A stretch of DNA of 28,595 nt from Isohypsibius dastychi (GCA_034696485.1 JAQIWT010000206.1:1-28595), one strand, 5' to 3'; counted from the first letter of the stretch, positions 11,337 to 21,700 are shown. Notes: generated by a model not told the origin, from the sequence alone. Translations and numbers: made by a program.

Positions 11337-11648
11337 ATACAAAATGGAGGATTCGGCTGGTTTTAAAAACCAAAAATCAATGCCACGAGGACGAGGGCAA
11401 CAGTCTATTATGCCATATTTTTTGATCTTTCTTTCGAGTTCAAACAATTGACATCTTCATCTGGATTTTGAGAACACCATTTAGCTGATCAACTGAAACA
11501 TCTAACAAATTCCCACCAAGTAAACTTTCCGTATTCCTGAAGAGATTTCCATGAGTGCAACAATGATGTTATTAAAAACAGTGACACAAACAAACAGCCG
11601 TTAAATTAAACTCCAACAAACATATCGAACAACAACATTCAAAACAGC

Positions 11649-13358
11649 TCAGGGGAACTTCCGTTTCAAAGACCGCTTGAAAACGGGTTCGCGACTTTCC
11701 AACGAAGAAGAAGCAACTTCCGCGTTCATTCCAGCTGAACCAGCAGCTGATGACTGCGACAAACCTTCACCGGCTACTGCACTCTTCTGAACTGAACTCC
11801 CGCTTTCAGCTAAACAAAAAATATGAATAATAACGACGATGTACAATCAAAAGTCTGCAGGAAACTCACCATCACCATGAGGGTCGTCCATTTTGGAGAC
11901 AGTTGTTTCACCGGGCAGAGTCTTCACTTTCAGAAATCCAAAAATTTGGCTGAACTCCCTCTGCATTACCAGTGAAGCTTTCTCACAATTTTCTCGTAAA
12001 TCATCCCGCTCCAGCATGACTTCCGTAAGTTGAACTCTGACTTTATCTGACGCGAAATTTGTAGCTCCAGTTCAGCTTCTAGTCTGAATTTCCCATCTTT
12101 CAGCTCATCACAACATCTCCGGTCTTCCTCCAAATCTCGTTCCAAATTCGATATTCGTAATGAACACCTTTCGTTCTCTTTCTTCAATTCCCCATTTTCC
12201 AACCGCGTGGAATCCAATAATATTTCATTCTTCCCCCTTTCTATCTCCGCTTTTCTGCAGTTTTCACGTGCATCTCCCAGTTCGACCTCTGCATCATCCA
12301 GTTTTCGTCGCGTAACTTCGAAACTGACCTCCAGCGAATTCAACCTCTCAGCTGCCGCACCATTCTCTTTTCTCAATTCATCACACTCCCGCTGAATATC
12401 CTTCGCTTTTTCATCGCTCAAAATGGCAACTGCACGTAGTTCTTTGATAAATTCATCTTTTTCGGTCAACCTTTTCTGGAGAATAATCACTTGGGCCTGA
12501 GATGCGATCAATTCTCTTTCCAGCTTCATTTCGTCGATTTCTTTCTGCTTCAACGCAAGCTGATCCAGTAAATTCTCAACCTGAAATGCAGATCAATTAA
12601 GATTAGTCATTCGTAACAAGGAAAGAACTATAACATGCAACCCAATCATATCAACCAAATTCCACATTCACAATGTGCAGAAATTGAATTGGTCGCTCTG
12701 AAAAGTCTGAGCATTTCATCATCTCGTTGTTAATCGACTGAAGTCTTCCGAAACTCCTGAACGAAACAACGTACGGTAGCAAAGAAATCTCTTTTCAGTC
12801 GTCATTATTTTAACATGCTACATATGTTCAAATTTTAAATTGTACCTCTGAGGTAGAAGAAAGACTCATGACTCTGAGTTCACTCTGACGAAGTACCTCG
12901 GTTCTTTTCAAATCTGGAGTTGATGGTTGAAGGTGATTTTCAGGCTGCTTCGCTTCCGGCATCATTTTCGTCACAGCTGCTCCCTCAGTCTCGGAATTTG
13001 TCAAATCTTCTGTGAGGGAAGCATCTGCAAAATACAAAGCTTGCAATCCTCTCAGTTAAAAAGAGAATGTTCCACAAACAAACTCACTGTTCAAAACAAC
13101 GTTCGACTTGGCATATCTTTCTCTTTCAGCTAGTTGACGCTCCTCAAATTCATGCAGAAGTTCTGGACAATTCACGAGCGCTAATTTCGTTTCCCAACTA
13201 TTTTCCGAGTCAGGATAGTTTGCCCATTTGACGAAGTACAGCACATGCTCCTCTTCTCCTCGTTTCTTCGACACCTTGCTTCTCACAATCCGTTCCACCA
13301 AGTAATCCTCCTCATCTTCTTCGGATTCCGGAGCAGGTTTCTTCTTCCGAGACGGCAT
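11649..13358 (-). CDS. Chromodomain plus coiled-coil protein with apparent frameshift (4 exons, about 440 aa)
   Basis: This is a putative nuclear reader of methylated histone H3. Exons are 13358-13088, 13024-12846, 12580-11870 and 11809-11649. The chromodomain (about 17-75) follows a basic-acidic N terminus and keeps all three aromatic-cage residues, Y19, W45 and Y48, in the order DYLVERI...VKWANY...SWE, as in HP1/CDY/MPP8-type chromodomains. A Ser/Thr/Glu-rich linker leads to a long charged coiled coil from about residue 151, and the C terminus is basic (KRSLKRKFP), a possible nuclear signal. In exon 3 the frame changes near 12050-12075. The upstream frame would end at the stop at 11966-11968, but the other frame continues the coiled coil (DKVRVQLTEVMLERDDL) to the GTGAGT donor. 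Exon 3 is 711 bp where 712 would restore phase, so one base seems missing: assembly error or disabling mutation. Confidence 0.8.
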
Positions 13359-13598
13359 GAAATCAAGAGGGATACTATTTGACCAGCACACCAGCTGGAC
13401 AAATCGGAGAAAATGGCGAGATATAACAGGAGATTTTCCAAGTCCAGTCAACGAACAACAATTACAAGAAGAAGCTGATTATTGGCAGATGGTATAATCG
13501 AATCAGACACAGGGCGAACAATGATTCGAAACCCAGTCAGCTGGAAAGCTGTGGTAGAACTAACACATGTGGAAAGGCAAGTGGGGATAAAACAGCTG

Positions 13599-13606
13599 AC
13601 GATTTG
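13599..13606. repeat. Target site duplication, left copy (ACGATTTG)
   Basis: Eight bases identical to 13903-13910, flanking the transposon at 13607-13902. Confidence 0.9.
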
Positions 13607-13902
13607 CAGTGGCGTAGGAAGCCCTTTTTTTTGGGTGACTCACCCCCCCTTTTTGGCCAGAACATTAGGGATTTATAGGGACTCACCCCCCCATTTTGGA
13701 CGAGCCTCACCCCCCCCCCCCTTTTTTGGCGGAATTTTTCCCGCCTTTTCTAAATGACGTATTGTACAAGGCCCCCCCCCCCCTCGTGAAAGGTCAACCA
13801 CTTTACCCCAAAAGGTCACCCCCTCAGACCTGCTTTCCCCCCTGGTGAAAAGGTTAACCCCCTCACTCACCCCCTCTTTTTCCAGACTTGTATACGCCAC
13901 TG
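13607..13902. mobile_element. Non-autonomous hAT-like transposon (MITE), 296 bp
   Basis: The element starts CAGTGGCGTA and ends TACGCCACTG, perfect 10-bp terminal inverted repeats. It is flanked by a perfect 8-bp target duplication, ACGATTTG (13599-13606 and 13903-13910). CAGTGG-type ends with 8-bp duplications are typical of the hAT superfamily. The interior has no coding capacity and consists of C-rich blocks (ACTCACCCCC...TTTTTGG repeated), so movement must have depended on a transposase from elsewhere. It sits about 250 bp upstream of the chromodomain gene's start codon. The perfect ends suggest a fairly recent insertion. Confidence 0.9.
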
Positions 13903-13910
13903 ACGATTTG
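13903..13910. repeat. Target site duplication, right copy (ACGATTTG)
   Basis: Eight bases identical to 13599-13606. Confidence 0.9.
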
Positions 13911-14389
13911 TGAGTGATGAAACGGAAACAAACGAAACAGCTGGTCTGTGCGGGTGAGGACATGGATATATGGCGGCTTGCTGCACGCTCCTTTGGAATT
14001 TGACTGTCTGTAAGTTGCTGGAAATAAACTGGATACCATAACGTTTTGCGAAGTCCCGGCTTGATTCAACCACAGTTCGTGACTTTCTTCTGCCCAAGTT
14101 TGAATGGCAAATTAGTATTATTCTCAACGCTCTTCTTCTGAATACCATACTATGACAGTGTATTCTACATGGAAATCTGGAAATATCGAGAAGAGTTTGC
14201 CGCCCCCGACTTGCCAGATTGAAAATCACAAGGCCAGTTCTGTATCGATTTATGAAACTGAACGAAGTCAAGTTTTTTTAAACTGCTCAAGGTTGAAATG
14301 ATCGGGGTATGAAAAACAGTCGATGTCTAAAGAGGACAAATATCATCCTAAAGAGTTTACTCAAGTTTTCACCACAGAGATTTGATAAG
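13911..14389. other. Intergenic; 3' flank of FBX1
   Basis: No gene was recognised. From about 14280 the sequence (AAAACAGTCGATG and following) resembles the 3' flanks of FBX2 (about 16140) and FBX3 (about 22195), so the duplicated unit extends beyond the last exon. Confidence 0.5.
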
Positions 14390-15529
14390 TCAAAAAATCC
14401 GAGAGCGAATAAGTTGGCTCATGACATCTACAGTGAATTTCGGACAATGTACACCCATCACGAAGTTCCTCAGAAATTCAAAGTTATTCTCCAGGTAACA
14501 GTACCTGAAAATAGCACCAGAAATTAAATGATTTAACTCAAAATAAGTGCAACGATCAAGAAAATCTTACTCTTCTAGCCGATTCTCCAGTTCTGCTATA
14601 TCGTCCAGATCATCCAAATCCGTCATATTACGAAGATCGAGTGAATAAGCCGCCTGATCTCTGGTCATTGGTCCAGATTCCGAAAAGAAAACTTCGGATG
14701 TTTGCTTATGAAGGTCATCTGAGACATCCAAATACAGCTCGTCAAAGTATATCGCAGCACCAACAACTGAATATCCCGTCAAAATTTCCGAACGAAGAAT
14801 CCGAACTTTTTTGGCGCGGCGTAAGAAGTAGGGGACATCTCCACCCAGTGGAACGCAGAGTGACCAGTGACTGAATGTGATATCCACTTTCGAGAGATCC
14901 GCCTTCTTGTGATGGAGGAGATTAAGAACTGCCTTGAATCCGTTCATTCTCAGAGCACGTCGAGACCAGGCCTCTTCCGGGATTTTCCCTCCATCGAAAT
15001 GAATAGCATCCAAATCAGATTTGACCAGCTTACGAACTGCCGTAGCCCAGAAGCCGCGAAATGCCTTCCAGCTAGTCAAATGTAAAGGAACTTCGATGAG
15101 AATATGAGTTCGTAGCTGTCTGACTTTCTGCAAAATATTTCGCCATCCCTTGCAGACACTGCGAATGACAACAAACGTTCACGAACATTCATGTAGATAA
15201 TTGACGAGAAATAACCGTTCAATCTTTTTGCGCGTGACGGAATCCAGCTTCTTGAAAATCATCACCATCACTTCCGGTGGAAGATCATCCATTTTCCTAA
15301 AACGAAAACAATCAGGTAAATGATTTCAACACAAGGCAGCGAAATGTTGTTTGTTTGTTTCAAACTCTGGGAAAGTTGGATGGTCGACCATTTGTCGTTC
15401 AACTTACGCGATGTCAGGGCTGTTGGAGTTGACCAAAACAGGTTGGATTAGTTTGATGTTGTCAACCTCGATTTTGGTAGCTTCCAACAAAGCACAGGCT
15501 CCAGCTAGTTTTTTGTCGGATATCGACAT
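14390..15529 (-). CDS. F-box protein, paralog 1 (FBX1; 4 coding exons, 301 aa)
   Basis: F-box proteins recruit substrates to SCF ubiquitin ligases by binding Skp1. Coding exons are 15529-15408 (122 bp), 15296-15216 (81), 15158-14571 (588) and 14504-14390 (115), and every intron is phase 2. Residues 1-41 are a family-specific leader (MSISDKKLAGACALLEATK...). The F-box spans about 44-80: DLPPEVMVMIFKKLDSVTRKKIER joined by splicing to VCKGWRN. The rest (80-301) has conserved stretches such as IHFDGGKIPEE, VDITFSHWSLCVPLGGD and FFSESGPMT, which I cannot assign to LRR, WD40, Kelch or FBA repeats. The last exon encodes a CYLENNFEFLRNF...CPKF tail. A likely noncoding first exon ends at 15647 with a GTAAGT donor. 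This copy looks intact and serves as the family reference. Confidence 0.85.
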
Positions 15530-15646
15530 GACTAATGAATTCTCGGATCTCCTGAAGCTACAAAAATTATCGAAGAGAGGACACAACTTTTTCGGAAAAT
15601 AATTCTTTCTGCTGTTTTGCAGTTTCCAAAGATTAGAATCACTTAC

Positions 15647-15832
15647 CAGCAAAGATCCAGTCACATAAACCAGTTTTCGTAAATGTGTTTTTCGTTGATT
15701 ATCCGACGAAAAACTGGACTATCGGCGAGGAAAACGAATTACCAAGAGAATGGAAGTCACGACTTTTCACTCAGAATCAGAAACAAACGTCATCTTTTAT
15801 CAAAGCGATGCTGCACAGCGAAAGCGAAGCGG
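15647..15832 (-). promoter_or_regulatory. FBX1 5' region: noncoding first exon and shared promoter block
   Basis: The GCTG/GTAAGTG donor at 15647 is repeated at the matching places in FBX2 (17814) and FBX3 (23528, GTACGTG). No reading frame through it stays open into the leader exon, so it is probably 5' UTR. About 15790-15832 (TTATCAAAGCG...AAGCGAAGCGG) recurs at 23801-23846 upstream of FBX3, suggesting a retained promoter element. Confidence 0.5.
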
Positions 15833-15874
15833 TTAGTTTAAATTAGCTTTTTCGCTTTACCGCTTATCGGGACT

Positions 15875-16025
15875 TGGGAGTTGGTTCACAGTCACGAATA
15901 TTAGCTCTGGCAAATTGCGAGTCAGAGAAGTTTTCATCCACATTATGACCTTTTGTGATTGCATTTTCATGTGAGCTGTAACTGCTTTCACTGATGAACT
16001 CATATGACAGTGATGGATTGTTGTG
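15875..16025 (+). pseudogene. Fragment of the GPCR gene (exon 1 end plus intron 1)
   Basis: About 150 bp matches 19147-19295 of the GPCR gene. It covers the end of exon 1 (TTCACAGTCACGAATATT, GAGAAGTTTTCATCC, ACCTTTTGTGATTGCATTTT), the GTGAG donor and most of intron 1. The rest of the gene is absent, so it cannot make a receptor. It stands between FBX1 and FBX2. Confidence 0.85.
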
Positions 16026-16200
16026 AATGGATTATTGTTATACGGATTCTATGGATCATTGAACTGAATCAAATCGGTTTTTACTCAACTGCTCCCGGTT
16101 AGTAAACTGCATTTTACTAAAAGGTTCAAGTGATCCCGGTAAAAAAAAAACAGTCGATGGCTAAGGAGGAAAAAACAGTCCAACCAGTTTACTCAAATGT

Positions 16201-16464
16201 TCAACGTAGAGGTCTGATTCTGTCGCCAAAAAGTCTGTTCATGATAAATACAGTAAACATCGGACAATGTGCACCCATCGCGAAGTTCCTCAGAAATTCA
16301 AAATTGTATTCCATGTAACAACACCTAAAAAGTGCACCATAGAATCATTAAACTCAGAAACGTGCAACGAACTAGAAAACAATTACCAGTCCAGCTGATT
16401 CTCCAGTTCTTTCGCATCGTCCGAATCGTCCACACTCACGATCTTACGAAGATCGAGTAAATAC
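16201..16464 (-). repeat. FBX2 original 3' tail (end of exon D and exon E)
   Basis: This segment encodes the last residues of the long exon (donor at 16387/16386) and the final exon 16324-16201, with a normal stop and open frame. It is now cut off from the FBX2 body by the segment 16465-16764. Positions 16424-16464 form a 41-bp perfect direct repeat with 16765-16805. Confidence 0.8.
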
Positions 16465-16764
16465 CAGTCCAACCAGTTTACTCGAATTTTCACCACAGAG
16501 ATCTAATTCTGTAGCCAATAAGTCTGCTCATGACATCTACAGTGAATTTCGGACAATGTACTCCCATCGCAAAGTTCGTCAGAAACTCAAACGGGTTTTC
16601 CAGGTAACAATATCTGAAAAGTGCAGTATCAAACAAAGAATACGTGTAACAAGCAAGAAAATATTTACTTTTCTAGTCGATTCTCCAGTTCTGTTATATC
16701 GTCCGGATCGTCCAGATCCACGATCTCACGAAGATCGAGCAAATAATCTGCCTGATCTTTAGTC
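16465..16764 (-). repeat. Second F-box 3' tail inserted within FBX2
   Basis: The inserted 300 bp carries another paralog's tail: the end of exon D to a donor at 16669/16668, and a complete final exon at 16613-16490 (YCYLEN...FLTNFAMG...) whose 124-bp length equals that of FBX3. With the 41-bp repeat (16424-16464 and 16765-16805) it adds 341 bp. The junction at 16764/16765 shifts the frame of FBX2. Confidence 0.8.
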
Positions 16765-17694
16765 AATCGTCCACACTCACGATCTTACGAAGATCGAGTA
16801 AATACGCCGCCTGGTCTTTAGTCATTGGTCCGGATTCCGACAAGAAAATTTCGGATGTTTGCTTATAAAGGTCGTCTGAGCAATCCAAATACAGCTCGTC
16901 AAAGTATATCGCAGCACTAGCACTTGAATATTCCGTCATAATTTCCGAATGAAGAATCCGATTTTTTTTGGCGCGGTATAAGAAATTGAGGAAGTCTCCG
17001 CCCAGTGGAACGCAGAGTGACCAGTTGCTGAACGTGATATCCACTTTCGACAGATCTGCCTTCTTATGATGGAGGAGACCAAGAACTGCCTCGAATCCGT
17101 TCATTCCCGCAGCACCTCGGGAACAGTCCTTTTCCGGAATCTTCCCTCCATCGAACTGAATAACTTCCAAATCAGATTTGACCAGCTTACGAACTGCAGT
17201 ATCCCAGAAATCACGGAACGCATTCCGATTGGTGAGATGTAGAGGAACTTCGATGAGAATATGAGTTTGGAGCTGTTTGACTTTCTGCAACATTTTCCGC
17301 CATCGCTTGCAGACACTACATATGACAATCAGCATTAACAAATAATCATGAACAAAAAACTGAGAAAAATTACCGTTCAATCTTTTTGCGCGTGACAGAA
17401 TCAAGCTTTTCGAATATCATCACCATCACTTCCAGCGGAAGATTGTTCATTTTCCTGAAATGAAAACTAACAGCTCAAAGATTTCGACACAAGGCACAAG
17501 GCAACGAAATATCATTTGCTTCTTTGGGTTTCTGGGAAAGTTCGCTTGTCGAGCATTTGCAGTTTAACTTACGCGACTCTGGGGCTGTTCGAGGAAACCA
17601 CAACAGTTTGGGAGACTCCGATGTTGTCCACCTTGATGTTGTTGGCCCTCATCAAGGCACATGTTCCAGCTAGTTTCTTGTCAGTTTTCGACAT
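16763..17694 (-). CDS. F-box protein, paralog 2 (FBX2), truncated by tail rearrangement (251 aa)
   Basis: The family and role are those of FBX1. Coding exons are 17694-17573, 17454-17374 and 17315-16763; the first two have exactly the FBX1 lengths and phases. The leader (MSKTDKKLAGTCALMRANN...) and the F-box (NNLPLEVMVMIFEKLDSVTR then VCKRWRK) are intact, as is the body through FLSESGPMTKDQAAYLLDLR. The frame then meets a TGA at 16765-16763, which is created exactly where an extra tail was inserted. So the product lacks the normal end of exon D and the CYLEN exon. Two complete tails lie downstream but neither is reachable in frame by splice sites I can see. It may be a truncated functional protein or a young pseudogene. 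Confidence 0.75.
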
Positions 17695-17814
17695 CACGAA
17701 TAAATTCACGAATCTCCTGAGACAAAAACATTGATCGAAGAGAGGGCACAAGTTTTTCGGAGAATTGTTTTTACTGAGGCATTTTTGAAGGTCGGAAAGA
17801 TCAGAACACTTACC

Positions 17815-18454
17815 AGCGAAGATCCAGTCACATAAATCCGTTCTTTTAAACGGGCTCACTGTTTACTATCCGACTGGAAGAACTGGAAAGTCAGCAAAGA
17901 GAAGGAATCACCAGAGAATGAAAGTCACGATTTTTCACTCAATCAAGACCAGAAACAGACTAACGTCATCCATTCCCACTTTGCCGCTTGATCTGAAGCA
18001 CGCTGATGCTGTTTTCCAAGATGGTGTAAGATCAGTGCTGGCTCTGGCGGAGGTTCCGTAATTCGGGGGATCCGCTTCGCTTGCCAAACGAAGCGGGAAA
18101 ACAGGGGATTTTATTTCTAGTGAGAGTTTCAGGAGAATTCCGAGGTTCATAACTTCGAGAGGCCGAGTTTACTTTTTTCAATTTTCAGCTGTGCAGTGCA
18201 CTGGTTAATGCACTGGTCCAACCTGGAGCCTGGCTTTTGAGTCCAGGGGGGGGGGGGGGTTCAATCGTCCTGCTCGAGAACAAATTTCGATGAAACATAT
18301 TGCAGTGCTCTAGAAAGCAGACACCGGATACACTACAGCCGCATACCCAACTCAAGTAGAAATGTTTTCCTTAGTGCATCAGGCGAGATTGTTCCGCGCT
18401 TGAGGTAAATCATCCAGTTGCGCTTGAATTTTCGTTTTGAGAGCCAAAAACGTT
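17815..18454. other. Intergenic, upstream of FBX2, with a G14 run
   Basis: No gene was recognised. 18246-18259 is a run of 14 G. The upstream block shared by FBX1 and FBX3 is only weakly recognisable here (around 17965-18000). Confidence 0.5.
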
Positions 18455-18782
18455 ACTTGCTCGATATTCTGCTTCACTGCCTCCAACCCATCAGTCATGA
18501 ATGAGCTATGATACAGGGCGACCAGGACACACTCAGTTCCTAGAACGACTAAATCGCTTTTGTTTGCCGTCTTTGCAAACCGTGGTGAAATTTCCAACAC
18601 AGAAAAGTGGCCCTGGCAACTTCGCTGGTGGACCCCCATGTATAACATTTCAACGCATTAGCTGAACTCGTGGGCCAAAAATCGTCATTTAATTTTGAAT
18701 CATCCCAAAACCCGCAGTGCTCACCTAGTTCCAGAACCTGGAATACCAGAGAGATTGCAGTTATGACGGAAAATATTTACAT
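18455..18782 (-). pseudogene. Ly6 pseudogene (copy of the 24.5-25.0 kb gene)
   Basis: Exon 1 and exon 2 of the Ly6 gene are recognisable, with the same GTGAGC donor. The aligned start codon is followed at once by TAA, where the intact gene continues MSSTFF. In exon 2 a one-base deletion in the TACATGTGGGG stretch (TACATGGGGG here) removes a core Cys codon and shifts the frame. The third exon was not found. It lies between FBX2 and the GPCR. Confidence 0.85.
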
Positions 18783-19030
18783 TACGTTATTTCATTGGTA
18801 TGGCGCCAGTAAGCTACAGTAGGGCAAACTGCGATAAAGAGCTATTTACTTGCTGAACCAGCAAGCTACTCCACCCAACCCCAAATCAATCAGGTCAAAT
18901 AAATAATTACTCAAAACGAAGAATCTGAACACACAGATAACATTTTCAAATATCCAGTCCCGGATACATATTTACGGCCCTAATTGAAAAATACTTCCAT
19001 GTCTTCGAAATTCAACGTTCTGGGGAAAAC

Positions 19031-20427
19031 ATGCCAAACCGCAGCACAGGAGTCTTTACATGTGCAGCAGCTATATGCTGTAATAGACGGGATGCCAATT
19101 ATGCGGTCGCTATTGGTTTTCCGATCCTATGCGTTATTTGTTTTATTGGGAGTTGCTTCACAGTCACGAATATTTTTCGCGCTGGCAAATTTCGAGTCAG
19201 AGAAGTTTTCATCCTTAGTATGACCTTTTGTGATTGCATTTTCATGTGAGTCACAATTGCTTTCTTTGAACTCATGTTTTAGTGATTGATTGTTGTTTCA
19301 GGTGCTTATTTCTACCCAAATATTTGACAACATTTGCATCATTCATCAAGATTCCAGAAGTGTCTTACCCAGATAGCTATTTGACTTTGACCGTTATAAC
19401 ATGGCTCTCCTACAGTTCCAGGCACAGCTCGGACTTGTAAGCTTTAAATATATATCCCAGTAAAGGTCATATGTACTTTGCACTTCCCTTGTCATTTCAC
19501 CATGCCAAAGTGGCTCTCCACAAAACAAAGAGCAAGACAATGTTCGCCCATCTCCGATACTTTGGTCAAAACCCTTTTCGTACATCCATCCTTACAACAA
19601 TACTGCTATGTACTGTAGAATTACAATCTTTTTTCCTTCAGCATAATTCTCTGTTTTTCTGTGGAGCGGCTGCTTGCGTGTCGCTGGCAATATCATCATC
19701 GAATCCTGAAAGAAAAAGTCAAATGGGCTTTCCTTCTGGTGGGGATAGCCGTTTGTTTGGGTCCAGTGCAGAGAGTACAGTACCTTGTTCAACGGTACTA
19801 TATTTACACATATGGGAATATGATCTTGGAATGCGGTCGTCATAAGGATGACTACGTCAAGCCAGATTGGATAAATGAATGGTTTAGAATCGACCAATCT
19901 GGACGTGTAAGAAGTTAATCTAATATGTGATTTTCCGCCTGAACACCACATTTAGTTGAATATCGGTGGCGAATCCTCTCAAACTTTCACATCATGCTCT
20001 TTTCATCTTGTAGTTGACAATCCAGGTGACGCTTTCGTTAGCGCTATTGTGGATGAATGTTTTAATTCTGGTCACACTGAGGAGATCTGCTCGAGGTTCC
20101 AAGAAAAAAGTATCCGCGTTTGGACAAGCTGAAATCATGCTCCTAGGATCAAGCTTCCTCTTCATGCTGACCCAGATTCCAATCGCGATAGTTGATCTGC
20201 TGACATACACTCTCCCGAGAGGCTACCTCCCCGATACAGTACTGGCAGATTTGGAGCCCATTGTTCTGCTTATGAATATGACCAACTACTCGACCGATTT
20301 CTTGTTCTATGCCGGATTCAGTGCTGACTTTCGGAGACAGATCTACCAGAATATATGCCCGTCGAGGAAAAAGCAAACGAAGGCCCCTGGGGCCATGGGA
20401 ACAGTTTTGATTCAGCCAGACATGTGA
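19031..20427 (+). CDS. Class A (rhodopsin-like) GPCR, probably peptide-type (4 exons, 342 aa)
   Basis: A seven-TM receptor at the plasma membrane. Exons are 19031-19245, 19302-19436, 19642-19906 and 20014-20427, all with consistent phases. The N terminus has an NRS glycosylation site. TM1 is near 23-46 and TM2 begins in EVFILSMTFCDCIF. TM3 runs into SDFIILCFSVERLLAC, where ERL (125-127) replaces DRY. TM4 follows EKVKWAFLLVGIAV, and the long second extracellular loop has one Cys (LECGRHK). TM5 is near TIQVTLSLALLWMNVLILV, and TM6 follows GQAEIMLLGSSFLFML. TM7 has NYSTDFLFY in place of NPxxY, followed by an SADFRRQI helix 8. A Cys at the start of TM3 is not seen, so the usual loop disulfide may be missing. 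The N-, S/T- and D-containing TM7 is common in invertebrate peptide GPCRs; the ligand is unknown. The start is the first ATG before TM1 and is less certain. Confidence 0.82.
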
Positions 20428-20679
20428 AGCGATGTAGCCTCAACTGATCCCTCTCATTTCCAAGTGAACACACTTTACAGTAACCACGATATGTTTCACG
20501 TACAACGCGATATGTTTAATCATGACAGCATGCACGAGATACTAGCCTCGCTATGGCGTCGGACATTTGTTTTCGTTTGTTCTACCTTTGCAACTGCTTG
20601 CACCGAATGTCTTTGAAGCTGGTCACTTTCCTACCGTAATATCTGCTGACCGCCCGGCAGGGTTTAAAAAATGCTAAGA

Positions 20680-21700
20680 AGAAAAAGCGATTACGCAGTG
20701 ATGTATATTTGAACGGAATGCATGGCATGAACCACGTTCTTTGTGACGTGTTGTCGTGTGCCGTTGAACAAACATAAACCATGACCATACAATATCAGCA
20801 TTTTGAGAACATTGTCATCTGCATATATCATCGACCATCTTAAAAACAATCTGACTGAAGCAACGTGAGGAACGAAAATTTATTTGGCCGGCCGCCGTTA
20901 CTGATCAGGGAGCTCTTCCACCGGCCGCCGCCCAGCTCATTAATCGAGGAAAAAATCAAGCTGTACCGTATCAGCTCAATCCAGCTTCCTCCGGGAGCAG
21001 TGAAAGGCGAAACAGACCAGGAAGTTGGTATGCGGGAAATGACGGATATCGCTTTTAAGCCCATACTGTGTGCATACACTGCTGTCACCGGCGTGAACAT
21101 GTTGGTGCGCTACACCATATTCATCAGCTTATCTGAACAGGTGAATGAGGTTGTGAATCACTCCATCATGTTCAACGTGTTTGCTCACCGTTGAATCTCT
21201 CGGGCGGAACGCTACGCATACAGATGAACAAGAACCTGGCTGCCACAGAGAGTGCCAACCACATGGAGAAGTACTCATGGGCAACTGACGTGATCGCACG
21301 CGAAACAATCAGGGTCTCCGCTGGCGCATTTCTTAACGTGATTAAGAAGTACTTGACAACAGTGAGCATCTCTCGTATGATTGAGCTGATATCAATATTT
21401 ATAGCGAATGTTTCAGGTATTGGGTTTACTGATCACCTATATTCTGCTGATCTATCATACCAGACTAGGGACAGTAAAAGTGACATGAAGGAACTGCTTC
21501 AAGTGGATCAGTTCAACCGCGTAACAAATGTTTTGAAATGGAATGGTACCGTGGCAACGGCTGACACCTGGGCAGGTAGTTCCACATTTGTCCAATGCAA
21601 CTCAATGGGTTATCTGATAAATGTGGCGTTACGAGAGAGAGTGTAACATGTGAATACCGACCAGTAAAATCAGATTAGCCAACCCCAGTTCGTTAAGCTA
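20680..21700 (+). pseudogene. Gustatory-receptor pseudogene (partial copy of the 8.3 kb gene)
   Basis: The upstream region (20680-20830) and the C-terminal third match the intact gene, but the sequence matching about 7985-9095 (promoter and first five TMs) is gone. Retained parts include VKGETDQEVGMRE, the TM6 region TGVNMLVRY, exon 2 (IQMNKNLAATESANHMEKY) and the TM7 segment. Lesions beyond the deletion: the acceptor before exon 2 reads CTCTCG instead of CTCTAG, and about 5 extra bases after the TM7 signature shift the frame (GLLITYILLIY, then QTRDSKSD in another frame). Confidence 0.88.

Noticed and set aside
12050-12075. Programmed -1 ribosomal frameshift at AAATTTC in the chromodomain gene
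   Set aside because: The heptamer is out of register with the upstream reading frame, so it cannot act as a canonical X XXY YYZ slippery site. No downstream structure was evident. A missing base explains the data more simply.
14309-14527. Plus-strand open frames opposite F-box last exons (also 22250-22534)
   Set aside because: They are antisense to exon E. The apparent plus-strand donor (CAGGTAACA) is the complement of conserved coding bases (TGTTACCTG, residues C-Y-L), and the minus-strand frame joins in phase in all copies.
15529-15780. A coding first exon for the F-box genes encoding a CDWIFAG-like segment
   Set aside because: The frame stays open near the donor in three copies, but splicing to the next exon gives stops, and upstream parts contain stops in FBX1 and FBX2. 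The exon is better read as 5' UTR.
19471-19845. Open frame on the plus strand across GPCR intron 2 and exon 3
   Set aside because: To include it, exon 2 would need a 24-bp intron. Splicing 19436 to 19642 (strong acceptor after a pyrimidine tract) gives an in-phase TM3 with the ERL motif, so this frame is intronic or a shadow.
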